From NCBI RefSeq assembly GCF_918797505.1, contig NC_092793.1:49733658-49797657 (forward strand): DNA of 64,000 bases, read 5' to 3'. The DNA is from Bemisia tabaci (taxonomy: Eukaryota; Arthropoda; Insecta; Hemiptera; Aleyrodidae). The position numbers and the translations under genes were made by a program. The stretch's first letter is position 1. Each line of letters starts with the position of its first letter. Below, one piece after another: positions 22,321 through 35,050 of the stretch. Under the pieces are notes generated by a model, which did not search any database, was not told where the DNA came from, and saw only the letters and a program-made list of their open reading frames with translations.

Positions 22321-23767
22321 TTTACGGTACTGTGGCGTCGTGAGTTTCGATGAGAGATATCTCTCGTTAGCAGTATACTGGACGTAAGAGTTTGACGTTT
22401 GAGTGGATCTTACTACTTTTTGCTAATCTACATACTAAAACCCATCAAAACACAGTTCTTTGACTGACGCAACTCAGCAACTGACCAATTCCATTGATAA
22501 TCATATCCATACATTGGATAATATAAAATGGAGTCCTGGCCAGTTTGAGGGTGGCAGCAGTCGGACGTGTCCCACCGAGGTGGATACTTGGTACGTGTTT
22601 GAGTCCGTTGACATTTAAATATGTTGGCGGGACACCGGTAGGTGGATGATTGAACTGCTGACGGTAGTTCTCATTAAAATTGCCTTGCGTTTTCTCTATC
22701 CCTTGATCCCTTCGGCTCCGGTGTTTTGATAATTTTATTGCCGGCAAAATGAAGACTTGCGGCGGGTTTTGCTCGCCCTTTGATGGCATCGAGCGCAAAC
22801 GAATGGAAATACAAGCGATCGTTTTCGCGGCATTTTTAATTGAACCGCGCCACGAAATCACGTCCGTTGAATAAATAATTATGGTGTTGTGACAAAGTGA
22901 ATGACTGACCCTTTGGGATTTAAGCGTACTCCGAATCATCGCGGTGAAGGAAATCATAACGGGCCGTCCGATGTGATCCCTTCGTCATTTTTCTGTCGCT
23001 TTTTCATATTTATTACTTTTTTCCGCGAACATGCAATTCACGAATTGAATTGACCTTGATTTTTTTTCCACGGTTCGTGTGTAAATGGAGGTTGAAGCCA
23101 CGCCGAGAAACTTGTTATTACTTTTTTCTCTTTTGCGACCCCCGTGAAAATCAACAATGCTCGCATTCTAATGATCGGTTGTCTGGAAAATCCCCAGACA
23201 GTCGAATTCAATTTTACTCTCGTGATTGTGCCATTAATCCGAGGGGGAGAGTACAACAAATAGGTGGTTGATGAAGCCCTGATGATATTTTGAGATAGAC
23301 AGGCTGCATTTTAGCCACCGACGCGCCAGACAGTTTAGTATAATTACAAACTTGAATCGAATATACACAAAAGGAATACATAAATTTATGAAATGTGGAA
23401 CTCAAAGGGACAATGTAATCTTTCTGAAGTGATACTTAGAATAGACCGGGTTTTATTGATATTTGTACCACGAAAGCCTCACGACGGAAACTGTATGTAT
23501 ATAAAATGATAATGAAAATTACCGATTCTCAAAACCAACAAGAGGCGGTGAAATGTTTTTAGGACAACATCATTACCATGAAACGATCAGAATGTAACAA
23601 TTGGCCACCAAAATGATGCAATTATTGATCAGAATACTCACAATGTCCGTACGCAGCTTGCTTATCGTATATGCATTTTATTTTTTTTAAATATTTCGAG
23701 AAAAAATGTACAATGCGTATTCCACCTGCGGAGTTTTTGCATATTGACGATGACACTCCCAAACCAC
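22321..23767. other. Unique stretch, 170-codon open frame not supported as a gene
   Basis: The minus-strand open frame at 22445-22957 is the longest non-repeat frame in the window. Its translation (serine, isoleucine, threonine and arginine rich, no domain recognised) is unconvincing. The segment has no repeat partner in the window. It could be conserved non-coding DNA or part of a rapidly evolving gene; neither can be settled from sequence alone. Confidence 0.35.
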
Positions 23768-23850
23768 GTATTTTTGTTTGCAACGTTGCCTACTTGACGT
23801 CAATTCTTTAAAACTACTGTGATTCCTCTTCTCTGCGTGAAGAGAAATCT
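23768..23850 (+). repeat. CGTTTGCGACGT-family MITE, internally deleted fragment
   Basis: ATTTTTGTTTGCAACGTTGC, then CGTCAATTCTTTAAAACTACTGTGATT and a CTCTGCGTGAAGAGAAATC block match the left half of the copy at 29391, with a deletion between the first two blocks. Confidence 0.45.
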
Positions 23851-23935
23851 GAAAACTTAGACACCGTTACTGCGTCTAAATTTCGCTGCTTTTAAGCGAC
23901 AAAACAAGGGTAAACGGCGCCTGTGAATTTTTAGA

Positions 23936-23966
23936 GCGCCTTCATTCATTCAGAAACTTCACGCGT
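23936..23966 (+). repeat. Short dispersed GCGCCTTC...ACTTCACGC motif
   Basis: GCGCCTTCATTCATTCAGAA followed by ACTTCACGCGT parallels the motif repeated inside the hAT elements and at 16188 (inverted) and 38630 (palindromic). Confidence 0.4.
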
Positions 23967-24609
23967 CACACGGAAGTTAAAATAGTTATCTCAAGTGCGC
24001 CGTTCAGGTTCACAGACTCACGTTGACTGCATGAAGCTATTCGACTTGAAAAACATTTTTCCCGCGAGATCACAAAAATCAATCCGCGACACCCTTTGCT
24101 TCACCTGACGCGAGGCTCGCCCGACCGACAACAATGCAGTCAATTTCTAGTCCCGGCGCCGCAGCTTATGCAAAGTGTACCGATATAGACCGGGCAAGCA
24201 ACAGGTGGGAACAGATGTTCGCTTTAAAGCTGAGCTGCTAAGTGGAAAGCAGGGACACTCCGGTACACCGACGTTGTCCTGCACATCCGTTGTTTGTCCT
24301 GCGACGTGCTCCATCCACTTCCCGTGACCTAATATTCGAGATTTTTATTTTCCTCCCGCAGATTACCGCCCTCCTCCCTTCCTCCGGTTGCGCCGCTCGC
24401 GCTCTTGACTACCGGCGACAAATATAAAGCGTGCAAGGTGTCGCAGCAGAGGACGAGGGGACAGGGAGCCTCCGAGATGCGGTTTTTCCGGGATTTGATT
24501 TAGTATTTAGACCTTCATTAATATAATCCACCGGCGAGGGTGGGCTACGGGCTACGCTTGTCCTTTAAATTGCGCAGGAATAATATACATATAAAACTAA
24601 CATACCGAC
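23967..24609. other. GC-richer unique stretch
   Basis: An ATATAAAG at 24422-24429 lies about 50 bp before an ATG, but that frame closes after eight codons. No gene recognised. It may be regulatory or an untranslated exon. Confidence 0.3.
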
Positions 24610-24844
24610 TCACGGTGGATCGAGTCAATTGGGGAGGTCGGACAAAATTTGGAAACTTCAAACGCTTATACCTCCGTTTATACAAAACTTTGGGGTTCTA
24701 AAAGTGGTTTCATTGGTTTTCTCGTAAAATTTACTTCTAGGGGCACCCCTTGAAATGTAAAATGTGACGAAAGAAGCCTCAAAATTTGCAGTTTTAGTCA
24801 CAAATTTCATGTCCGACTTTTCTAACTGACTCGATCCACTGTGC
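24610..24844. mobile_element. GTGGATCGAGTCAAT foldback MITE, copy 1
   Basis: TCACGGTGGATCGAGTCAAT, GGGGAGGTCGGACA at the left; TGTCCGACTTTTCTAACTGA, CTCGATCCACTGTGC at the right. Terminal repeats are about 35 bp in 235 bp. The interior (CATTGGTTTTC, GGGGCACCCCTTGAAA) matches copy 2 at 45081. No transposase. Confidence 0.8.
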
Positions 24845-25954
24845 GACGATGGAACACCAACTCCAGGTATCTTGTTTGCGATGTGTTAAAACGAAAGTTT
24901 CAAAGAATTGGACGTATTTTTGATGAACGAGACCAGAGACGGGTGGAAAATTAGGGATGTGCTTGTTAGTTGAGGGCCGTAAGAACATCTCTCCTGCTAA
25001 TTAAGAATCATTAAGCTCCAGTGACGTCAGCTGCGACGGTTGCGGTCGCCCGTCCCCCGCTTTAAATCATGTGCCCCGTCCCGACGCTGTTTTCCCATGC
25101 CCACAGCTCATGAGTACCGCATTCATTTGGTACTTAGTTCCGTTTGGTAGAACGTAAGGCACCGCTTTTCCATTTCCTCAAAGGGAATCACGCCTATTTT
25201 ATGTCGTTTCTTGTCCAGCTTTCTAAAGCACACCCCATCTTTCCCACTCGTCCAAAGTTCCGTTTAGCATAAATACGCAATGCTCCCATTCCATGACCGT
25301 CAAAAGTTCCGAGAAAGTTCCGGAAAATGTAAAAGATCGGAACATTTCGGGAATATCAAAAGATCCGGAGAGAATCTCAAAAGTTCCGAAATTCGGTACT
25401 AATACCAGGAAATTGGAGCACTGGAAATACGCCCAATTGATGTGAGCGTGGCAGTGCACAGGTGACCAATAAAAAGCGTCGGGGTGGACCTCAGTGGAGT
25501 ATAAATAGATTCTGAAGGAACCGGCGACGTCTTCTTTGGAGCAGAACATTTAAATGACATTCGATGAAACGATGCTGAGATTGTGATGCCCGTATCTAAA
25601 CGTCCGTGACTTCAAGAAAACAGGGAAACGCGTTTGTCCCAATTCCCGTCGCGTCGTCGCAAAGAAATGTCGAATATTCCAGAATGAACGCGAGGAAGTG
25701 AGATTTTAATGCATGACCTGACGAAACTGCGACGAATTTTTTAGGTGAATTTTTCTTATGCATGGCGTTCCCGATGGCTCTCAGACAAAAAAGAATCACA
25801 AAGCGCTGTATGTGCTCTCTCTATCCGTCGAATTGCATGTTTAGAAATACACGGGACAGCCGAGCACAACACAGAGATCTGCGGGTTACATCTGATCATT
25901 GCATGTAAATGCAACCGCATCATGCGAATCTATGAGAACTAAGGAACACCGCTG
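24845..25954. other. Non-coding stretch with element-end fragments and an AAAGTTCCG cluster
   Basis: Two copies of the AGTTCCGTTTGGNAGAA terminus of the small GGACGTATTTCTGCC MITE lie at 25133-25154 and 25254-25277. They face the same way and have no partner arm. From 25298 to 25395 words such as AAAGTTCCG, GATCGGAAC and GATCCGGAG recur in both orientations. A CRE-like TGACGTCA is at 25022-25029. The 108-codon minus frame here is a translation of the cluster. Confidence 0.45.
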
Positions 25955-26190
25955 CGAAACCACTTATCTTCGTTTGTAGCGTTACAGACCTCTTGTTATT
26001 TGTGTACTTTATTTTTCCTTTAGGGAACTGGTAAACGTAATTTCTCGGAAATTCGCTTGATTTTTACATTCTGTCAGAAGAATATTCTGAATAAATGTCA
26101 AACTATGAAGTTGGATGAAAAAGTAAAATAGGAGCGAACATATTGAGACACTGTAATACACTTACCACACGCACGTGGTTTTGTACTTTG
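25955..26190 (+). mobile_element. CGTTTGCGACGT-family MITE, degenerate
   Basis: CACTTATCTTCGTTTGTAGC, GGGAACTGGTAAACGTAATT, CAGAAGAATATTCTG and AAAATAGGAGCG follow the block order of the copies at 12000 and 34720. Confidence 0.5.
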
Positions 26191-26359
26191 ACCGTCGATA
26201 TGAACCACGTCGATGATTTTTGCAAAATGCTTTTCAAAGCCTCCTCTCCTCGCTCAGTAATCTCTAAATGCGTCGTCGATAGACAGATATTGGAACGGTA
26301 AAGCCCGATTTTGTGGTGGGTTTTTTGGGAGACATAATCGATCAAGTAACCTCAACAGA

Positions 26360-26985
26360 CAGGGCCGGATTAAGGGGTGGCCACATGGGCCGCGGCCCAT
26401 GGCGGCAAATTTTGCAATTTTTTTAAATGTAGGTATAAAAAAATCGGACTCAGAAAAAAAAAATTATCAATAAGAAAAGGAAACAAAATCTCTTTTTCCT
26501 GAGAGTATAATAATTTCTAATTTTGTCGTTTTTCAGTGATACTAGAGACAGTATCTTTAATTAGTCGAGTTGAGAGAGGAACTAAACACGCAATTTGGCC
26601 TGGAGCTCAGGGCAGAGAGGAATGATGACGTGGACTTGAGATGAAAAGGACAAGACCTCGGCGCGGCGGTCGGCATGTAACACATATTAGCGCCTACAAG
26701 ACTGCATGAATACTTCACGCATCGCGTCAAACACAAAGCGGTCAGGAGTGGGTGGCGTGAAACGCATGGCGCCTACAAGACTGCAGGAATACTTCACGCA
26801 TTGCGCCAAGCACAGTGCGATCAGCGCGGCGCAGCGGCGCGGCGGAAGTTAAAATTATTATACCACATTTATGTTTGTTCTTTCATAATTTTTTGGTTCA
26901 TTTCTTATAAATGGAGGACCTTGTCCACACAGAGATAGGTTTACAGAACTTAACTTTCGCGTCAAGTTCCGTGAAATTTTGCAAC
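26360..26985 (+). mobile_element. Truncated non-autonomous hAT-like element (CAGGGCCGGATT)
   Basis: Starts CAGGGCCGGATTAAGG, then GGCCACATGGGCCGCGGCCC, and parallels the full element at 49521 as far as GTTCCGTGAAATTTTGC (about 26982). It then diverges, so the right half is missing. Internally it carries two copies of a roughly 75 bp direct repeat built on GCGCCTACAAGACTGCA and ACTTCACGCA, at 26691 and 26770. Two GC-rich blocks of GGCGCGGCG type are included. No coding frame. Confidence 0.8.
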
Positions 26986-29297
26986 TTTTGAAATGCATCC
27001 AAGACGAGCAGGCTTTTCAGTTCCATTTTGCGGAAAGCAGGTGGTCCATTTTTGACTGGGACGAACATAAACCCTACAATTCAGATGACATTTTATTGGC
27101 AGTGTTTTCCTGCGTCTATTTTCGTCAACTTTCGTCCCGACAGTGCATTCAGTTGAGTGGAAAATCAAATTGAATCAAGTACGTCTGATGACGTACAGGA
27201 AGAAGCAATCGGCAAAAGTCAAACCGAAACGATGAGAACTGTGAATGAAAAAAACCCCCGACGCAGTACACACGCAACGTAAAAATGAAAACTTACACCG
27301 CCAGACTCTCCCCCTCCAGTCTTTCTTCCACTTCCTCTTCCTCTGTTCTCTCTTTCTCACTCCTTTCCGAAACACACAGTCGATTGAACTGTCAGAGAAC
27401 GACGTGAGAGTATATTTGGCGTCATTGAGCCTCAATATTTTTAAGTGTTGTTTGGGTTACGTCGGCGGAGGGAAGTGTATTGCGCGGAATTCCTGGCTCA
27501 GAGCAGCTGCGCTTTTCCGACGCAGTGATCGAACTTTCACTTGTTGTTAAAAGCCACAGAGCCTCTTCTCAGCTGTTATTTGATAGACAACTGAGTTGAC
27601 AGAGCCCTAGTTGATCTGTCTGGAGGAACGCCCACGTTTCAATAGTTGAAGACGTTTTTAAAAAGCTATGAAACCACCCTTGTGCTTCGACGTTTACTCA
27701 GCTCTTTTAAACCAAAAAGTAAACGAATGGTCAAGTGATCTGCCATCAACTCACCAATGAACCTCCGAGGTTACTTATTTTGAGGATTCAGTTCCAACTT
27801 GGACGTATACCCGTATCTGGAAATGTAAACATTGAAATCCCTGCAAACGTTAATCCCACGTCTCCACACTGTGTTTGTTTTTCTATTCTATTTTTAGAGG
27901 AAATTCATTTACTGAGGTAAATGTTTCGGGGGAAATTGTAATCTAGGTACATGTAAATGTCTGTCCTTGAAAAGAAAGGACATGGATTAAACACAATGTG
28001 ATGACGTTAGAATAGCTCCCTATAGCCAGGTCCAGCTTCAAAGTCCAGGTGCATTTTCTTTTATATCTTCAGAATCTTGACATTTAGTACACTTAATACA
28101 TCTCTCAGTTACAATTTAATTCAATATTTAATCCAGTAACTACTTGCAAAAGTCGGATCATGTTTAAATAAAAGAGGAAACTTTTGATTACCCAATTTTT
28201 AATTGAAAGACCAGACCGAGCAACTAATATTACTAAAACTCTTTCTTTGGACGCGCGCCTTAATATTAAAAGAGAGCCTTCAATCTCAAAGAATGAAGCC
28301 AACAATGCGTGGCTTTAATTTACTCTAACGATAATTTTGAAGTTGTAACACGAGACGATAGATGAACAAATTTCCGTAGCTTGCCTCTGATCGGAATATG
28401 CATCGAAAAACCCCTGCAATGGAGGAACTTTAAACACTATGTTGTTCTCCTTTTGGAATATCTCATCCTCTCCACATATTGTGCCGACAGTAACGAATCA
28501 ACTAGTTAACGAAGTGGACATAATTGTTATAATCAGAACATAAATGCATTACGGATAATGCATATTTAAGTGGCCGATGTTATTTTTTATCGCATGAAGT
28601 ACGGCGGTAAATTAATGAACTAAGAAATGGGGCAAAGGTGCCTAATGACGAACCTTTAGAATATTTTCCTCGCGTGAAATGATGTCTTCCTCATAATACT
28701 TATACTCTTAGATTGATAGTAATGCATGCAAAAATTAATTATACTAAAGTTTAGAATATTTTTTATTGAAGAAATTAAATCGTTGACCAGGACGAAAGTT
28801 TTTCCTTTCGGATTCTATTCCATGTCAATTTTTTCCACTATTGTGTCAGAAAGTGGCGCAACTTCGAGGAGATAACTCTCGTTTTTGGCGTCATCATTTT
28901 TCAAGTACAAATCCTCTCCATAAAAGAACAGCAGCGAAAGAAATAAATCGAGTTCCCATAAAAAATGTAAGCCCCCGTGCGTTCCTCAACTCACGCTCCA
29001 ATCGAGCCGGAAATTGATTGAAAGAATTACGAACTGCAAGATGAAAGTTTGACTGTAAGCCACGGCTTACGCGACTCGTGTTTCTGATTCAGAATTAAAT
29101 CTGTTATCCGGGAATGAGAAAAGGAGAGGATACATGAGCACCGAAACTACCCCACGTCCCCACGTTTGTCCTTCATACATGTGGAGTTCGCTTTTCATGC
29201 TTCATTTGCGTTTACTGGAATGAGAAGGCACGTGATAAGTTCATTGGAAAATATTTCTAGAAAACTCCTTCTTACAATCCAATAAAGCAACACATTT
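26986..29297. other. Unique stretch, no gene seen
   Basis: Includes a pyrimidine-rich part at 27305-27370 (CTTCCACTTCCTCTTCCTC) and long AT-rich sequence from 27900. Open frames here lack family features. Confidence 0.4.
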
Positions 29298-30040
29298 CGA
29301 TGGTTTAAATCCGCAACAACGTATCTCGTTTGCGGTGTTTGGAAATTTCCGCTCTTATTTTATTTTTTCAAAGGAGAACAAAGCGACAAACGACGGTGTA
29401 AGTCGGCTATCACATAACTCGGTTTGCGACGTCGCAGACTATCCGTCACACTTTATTTTTTAAACGGAAAACTACTCAACGGCAATTCTTTAAAACTGCA
29501 GTGATTTTTCCTCTCTGTGCGAAGAAAATTCTGCAGAAACCTCGAGGAATGATACCAACTTTTTCTCCTTTAAAAAAATAACTTAAAGGCGGAGATAATC
29601 AGACACCGCAAACGAAATATCGACGGTGTAAGTCGGCAATCACATATCGACGGTGAAAGTCGGCAATCACATAACTCGTTTGCGGTGTCTGAAAATCTCC
29701 GCCTCTACGTCATTTTTTTAAAGGGGAACAAATTGACATTATTTCTTGAAGTTTTTGCAGAATTTTCTTCGCATTGAGAGGAAAAATCATGACAGTTTTA
29801 AAGAATTGCCGTTGAGTAGTTTTCCATTTAAAAAATAAAGTATGACAGGAAGTCTGCGACGTCGCAAACCGAGTTATGTGATTGCCGACTTTCACCGTCG
29901 ATATCTCCCTCAAGGAGGAAAAATCACGGCTGTTTTTAGGAATTGTCATTGAGTAGTTTTCCATTTAAAAAATGAAGTATGACAAGAAAGTCTGCCACGT
30001 CGCAAACCGAGATACGTGGTTGCGGAAATACACCATCGAT
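29298..30040. mobile_element. Nested cluster of CGACGGTGTAAGTCGGC MITEs
   Basis: One complete copy at 29648-29902 has inverted ends TCGACGGTGAAAGTCGGC and GCCGACTTTCACCGTCGA. Its right-side internal blocks are AGAATTGCCGTTGAGTAG and TTTTCCATTTAAAAAATA. An inverted copy precedes it at 29391-29632, so the two form a long imperfect hairpin. The left part of a third copy (29298-29388) and the right part of a fourth (29903-30040) flank the pair and could be halves of one older element split by the insertion. The end sequence is repeated three times near 29618-29665. The 84-codon frame across it is incidental. Confidence 0.75.
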
Positions 30041-32289
30041 TTGAAAATTCTTTGTCAGAGAGAGTATACTTAAGTACTCGCCATGGCAGCAAAGTTATCT
30101 ACGGGTCGCAAATACAGCAATGGATTGAAACTTTCAACGATTGTTCTTTTGGCAAAACAGACACGACGTATGGACAACCTATGACGTATTCACGAAATCG
30201 GTGTGCATTAGCTGACGGAGACAGCAACGAGAAATCTGCGGCGACCCCATCACGGCACGACGGCTTAAGTGACATCCGGCTTTCATACTCACCGCTCCGT
30301 CGTGAGAATTTTAAGCAGCTCCGCAGGAAGTTATAACTTTAAGTTCCGATGTCAAATCTTCCCCCGTTCGTCCTTCCATTAATCGCATTCCGTTCCCTGT
30401 CGTAATGCAATTAGACAGATTTCTCGTTGGAGGGGCTAAATTAGGTCCACGGTTTGCACGCTCAGTGCTGGAGCTCTCAACTTAAACTTTACTGTTTGAC
30501 GGTTGACGTACCTGTGAAATGACTGTTTGAAATCGAGTGTAATTCACTTTACTCATAGTGATTGTTCAAGCGTCAAAGATATTAAGTGCAGTCTGCCACC
30601 AAACAGGGGCGACCCAAACTCCCTGGTCTCAGACATTTCTGACGTAAAATTGGTAACAATATTTGGAGGTGCGAGGGGGACCCAAAGAAAAACCGGAATT
30701 TTTCTTCAACTAACAATGGTTCAAATTTCCACGTTCAGCCGCTAAAAAGTGTAATTAGAAGCTATAAAGAGTCGCTGAGCCAAATTTCGACGTCGTGACA
30801 CACAATATATTTTGTAGCTCTTGTTTGCGATTGCGACCAAAAAGCATTACTTCACCTTTTTTTTTTTTTTTTTATCAAAGTCCGATTAATAATCGCATTG
30901 TATTTTTCCAATCGACGATGTTTCTCTACTTGTCCAAGTTCCAATTTTGCTTCACATTGCTTGACTCATTGACTGCCTGATTTTCTATACACCGGAAGAC
31001 GAGTTGCAATCCTCTTAGAATTTAAAATTAAATCATTCATCTCATCGGTAGTCCATTGAATCCTCCTCGGCTTCCTCCAATCTTCCTCACGGAGCGGCAA
31101 TTGAATTTTGTAATACATCCACCCCCCTTCCTCCCTGCTCTAAGTCTCTGCGCTCCCATTATGGGTCAAATTCTAAACAGCTTAAATTGATTCGACTGCA
31201 TAAAAGCCCTCTAGATAAAACGCGCCTTCACTGACTCCACTATACCATTCGACGGCATAGCGGTACGAATAGTTGTATTCGACCAGATTTACTCCTCCAC
31301 ACGTTTAAAAATTTCCGTGTTCAGTGTTACCCTGTGGAACTTTGTGTTTGGTTACTCAAGATAATTTTAAGTTAAATCGACACATATCGTAGGTTACTCT
31401 GAGACATCGAATCATGAAGAAAATCTCCTGCCAAAAAATGGCCACTTTTTTTTATTTCAGACGTTTATCTCCGGTGCTACGCCCCACATTGCCCATCGAA
31501 CCGGCTAAAACCAACTATTCTCGTTAAATTTAGGTCTCTTTCAATCTAAAAATGCTAGAATTAAAGGAATCTAGGCTGGAGCCAATTTCTGCCTTAGGGT
31601 GGGGTCGTTTGCGGCTCTAAACAGTACCTTCACTTTTTAAGGGCGAATTCGCAATCTTCGAGTGAGTTTTCACTGATACTCACTTCGAATGCTCAATTTA
31701 CCTTGCCTCTTTGTTCCTCCCTCTCTTCCCTGCCTGTCGAGTGATTCATCAATCACCCCATAACCTCAGCAATCGGAACATTCTTCCGCTGCTAGAACTA
31801 CGAAAGACGTCACTCCATATTTCAATTTCGTTCACGAAAAGGGAGGAAAAGCGATAATGGGTGGAAAATGCGGAGGTTTCATTCTCGCCATTCAAGAATC
31901 TTCAACGATGGGCATAGTCCATTTCAGTTCCGAAGCCGGATCTTCACGCAACTCTCCTCTTGGAAAAACGTATCGTTTGTCCACATCATTTATTTGACAC
32001 TGAAACTTAAAAAAGTACGGGGGCCGTTTTAAAACAAAACGGCCTAATGGCAAAACTATTAAAATTATGGTAGTGGGGATGAATATGATAGCCATGCCTA
32101 GCACCACGTGATTCTATCTCTAAAACTTATATTACAAATCATTTTATTGTTATTGAGTATGTGTGTGTTGACCATCCTCATACCATTTATCTTTGTCAGA
32201 GTACTTCATTTTCTCTGACTTTATCAGTGATCCGTCAATAAATGGATCAGTTGCGCTGATCACAGAATCGTGTTTTGATGCTTTATTCT
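30041..32289. other. Unique stretch, no gene seen
   Basis: Contains a T17 run at 30857-30873 and a weak trace of the GCGCCTTC repeat at 31218-31285. A block at 31575-31650 weakly resembles 34105-34190. No supported gene. Confidence 0.4.
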
Positions 32290-32538
32290 TGTAGATCAAC
32301 TAAAAATAATAAGATCTGTCCAAACCGCAACTTTCTACGATGTATGTTGACCGAGAGATCACTCCTGAAAAACTCGCTTCTTGACGTCATCCACCGCGGT
32401 AGTATGTACATACCATGTTGTGCACTACCGCGGTGGATGACGTCGAAAATCCGACTTTTCAAAGGACGATATCTCGGTTAATATCCGTCGTAGAAAGTTG
32501 CTGTTTGGATAGATCTTCTTATTTTAGCGTAACCTGCT
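32290..32538. mobile_element. Foldback element with a perfect 21 bp inner repeat
   Basis: The left arm AATAATAAGATCTGTCC, GCAACTTTCTACGATG, ACCGAGAGATC is mirrored at the right by GATATCTCGGT, CGTCGTAGAAAGTTGC, GGATAGATCTTCTTATTTTA. The innermost part is a perfect inverted pair around GACGTCATCCACCGCGG on either side of a roughly 20 bp spacer (ATGTACATACCATG...). Arms are about 110-120 bp. Only one copy in the window. Confidence 0.75.
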
Positions 32539-34719
32539 ATTTTCTTACACTCATGAAACAATACTTTACGTGTAAAATGAACAAAAACTAAATATACGAT
32601 TCCGTAAACCTGTTATTTTTTTCAAAATTGCGCGTGGGTTGTCGTGTCGACAGTGATATCCTTGTAAAATGTGGGAAACTAACACTAAATAACAAATTAT
32701 GAAACCAATTTGATATTGACTCAATATTAAAGTCTCCAATTGTATAGCACTTTGATTTGAACTTCGATCTGGAAACGATCTTTACTATTTCACAGTATCG
32801 TTTGGGGAGCATCAGCGTCAAATAGACGGTGCACTACTTACTTAGATTGGTCTGAAATTCGATAAAAAGACTACTCTGAAGACGCTCTCTTCAGAGCACG
32901 AGGGAACAGCTTTCTGAAGAATGCGGCTGTGCCTTAATAGGTACATAGAATGAAACTTTCATCATTATCAACTTTCCGAAACACTGTTACAGAGCAACAA
33001 GTAACAATTATCTTTGGCACAAGCCGAAGTTTGGTCCCGAGGTAAGTCGTAGTTAGAGTTGGGCAAGAAGAAAATAAAGAGAAATATTCGCGTACTTTCA
33101 GCAGTTTCGAAAAATGTTTACTCCTTGGTTAAGTTATTACGGCTCTTATTTAAATTTCTCACGCTTCCATGCCCCTGTTAATGGATTTTTCTCACTTGAG
33201 AAAAGAGAATGAAGGTGCTTCGGTCGTTTATCGTTTATAGGTTGAACGCTCCTCATACTTTGTGGCTGCGTTAATCTTCGGATTAGCTTGAATGGGTCGG
33301 ATCCCTAATGGCGCGGCTTTCGCGTGTATTACGTGGATAACGGTCGTCGCCAAATTAGCTGTGCTTCATACGCCACCTAGCAGTGATTGAAAGAGCATGT
33401 GTAATGCGTTTCCAATTAGGTGGACTTCGAAGGGGTTTTTTCGTGCTCCACGAGTCCCGGTGCATCGTGACAGTGATCATTTATTCACAATTCTTTCCAT
33501 TATTTATTTTCATGAAGCGATAAACTTTCCATGAGGCTACTATCGAACGTTTATTCTTAATAATCCTGTTTAAGACAGGTTACAGGGACCGATATTAGAA
33601 CTAAGAAGTGACTTCATTACATTACAATGTTGTAAAATTGCATTCGGAAATGTACTTATTTACTTGAGAACTGTTGTAATTTCTTCTCTAAAAATTATTC
33701 AGAACATTGATTCGATGAAATTACTCGAAAAGGAATATTGTCGTTCTGGGCCGGAAGTGAGTCCACCAAGCGTTTCTTGAAATTAGAAAATCTATATCAA
33801 ACGAAAATAATTGGGTTTAACCGGTTATAAAATCCTGCTCGGTAAGATAAAGTGCCCCACACATGGTTCTGGAAGCCGAAAATAGTCAATTTTTATGGTT
33901 CTTCGAGTTTAATTTCGTTTATTGACGTTACGAAGCGCAGGTTGCAATTTGAATATTTTTTATTCTCGTACATGTAATAGGTCAAAATCATCGTGATACT
34001 CCTTAAAGCTCTGGCATTATACTAACCGGCGAAAACTTGTTTTTTTTCCTCCGTTAAATATAAGCCTTCTTCTGACGAAATTTGCTGAATGGAGCAACAG
34101 AAATTCAGGGTGAAGCCAATTTTGGCCCTCGGCTGGGGCTGATATCAGCCCGCAACGACACCTCTCCTTTTTAAAATGGGATTTGTTGAGTGCTTTCGAC
34201 TTAATATTTAACATGCTCCCTCTTCAATGACATCAAGATTGTATACTGAACACCTGCCTTCCATTTCCTGTTTTTCATTTAAATAGACTTAAATTGAGAA
34301 GAGTTTATTTTTGAGCTTTTCTTTCTCATTCTTCTCTTCGTCGTAACAAGTCAGAATTGGCGCCAATCCTCGGAACCCCACGCATGTTTTCTGAGCTTTT
34401 AGAGGTCCACTATATCTTTCAAAATAAACACTGAGTGATTTCGGTTTATCATACTGTGGTAGAAGCATTTTGATTGAAGCGTAGGATACTAAGCTCTGAA
34501 CATTATGCTTCCAGACTTCCACGATCGATATTGCCTGTATTCCTGCTTAAGAGAGGAACTCTAAATTTCGTATGACGACGATGAAATTGACATTTTGAAG
34601 TGGGCAATGACATATCCAACGTAAAATCTAGCCAGCAACCTCCAGAAAAAAATATTGTACCTATAACCCCACCTCCTTTGATGAGTACCAATCTAAAAAT
34701 TACTCAGTATCAAAAAGTA
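32539..34719. other. Unique stretch, no gene seen
   Basis: No repeat partner except a weak similarity at 34105-34190 (AGCCAATTTTGGCCC, CACCTCTCCTTTT) to 31575-31650 and 18200. No supported gene. Confidence 0.4.
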
Positions 34720-34925
34720 TACCCGCATGATCTCAGTTTATTTTGTAAATGGAAAAGCGTTAATTCCAGAAAAATGTCCCAGTTTTTCTTCCATGAGAGA
34801 AGAGCATTCGATAAAAATGTCAAGCAATATATTCTCTTCTGATAAAATAAAATAGGAGCAAAGATGTGTTTACGTACTTCAGATAAGATACGTATTTTTG
34901 CAGTTACACCGTCGATGCAATATCC
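34720..34925 (+). mobile_element. CGTTTGCGACGT-family MITE, degenerate
   Basis: TTTTGTAAATGGAAAAGCG, AAGAGCATTCGATAAAAATG, AAAATAGGAGC and ACACCGTCGATGC follow the order of blocks in the nested cluster at 29391, with heavy divergence. Confidence 0.45.
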
Positions 34926-35050
34926 GATGATTACCGACTATCAAACGAACATATTGGCAACATTTGACGACAGCAAGAAAAGCCCCCTCAAGGGCGCATG
35001 GAAACCCCTTTGAGACTCGTTCAACCGCAACAAGCGTTACGTGTGAAGTT
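34926..35050 (+). repeat. Direct repeat, unit 1 (GGCAACATTTGA)
   Basis: CAAACGAACATATTGGCAAC, ATTTGACGACAGC, TTTGAGACTCG and CAACCGCAACA are mirrored in direct orientation about 560 bp downstream at 35486. The pair could be a segmental duplication or ends of an older insertion. Confidence 0.6.

Noticed and set aside
22445..22957. 170-codon minus-strand open frame
   Set aside because: No recognisable domain, no supporting splice or start context, and composition typical of translated non-coding DNA. Mentioned only as part of the unique stretch.
24422..24480. TATA box and downstream start codon
   Set aside because: The reading frame after the ATG closes after eight codons and no other promoter or gene evidence is present.
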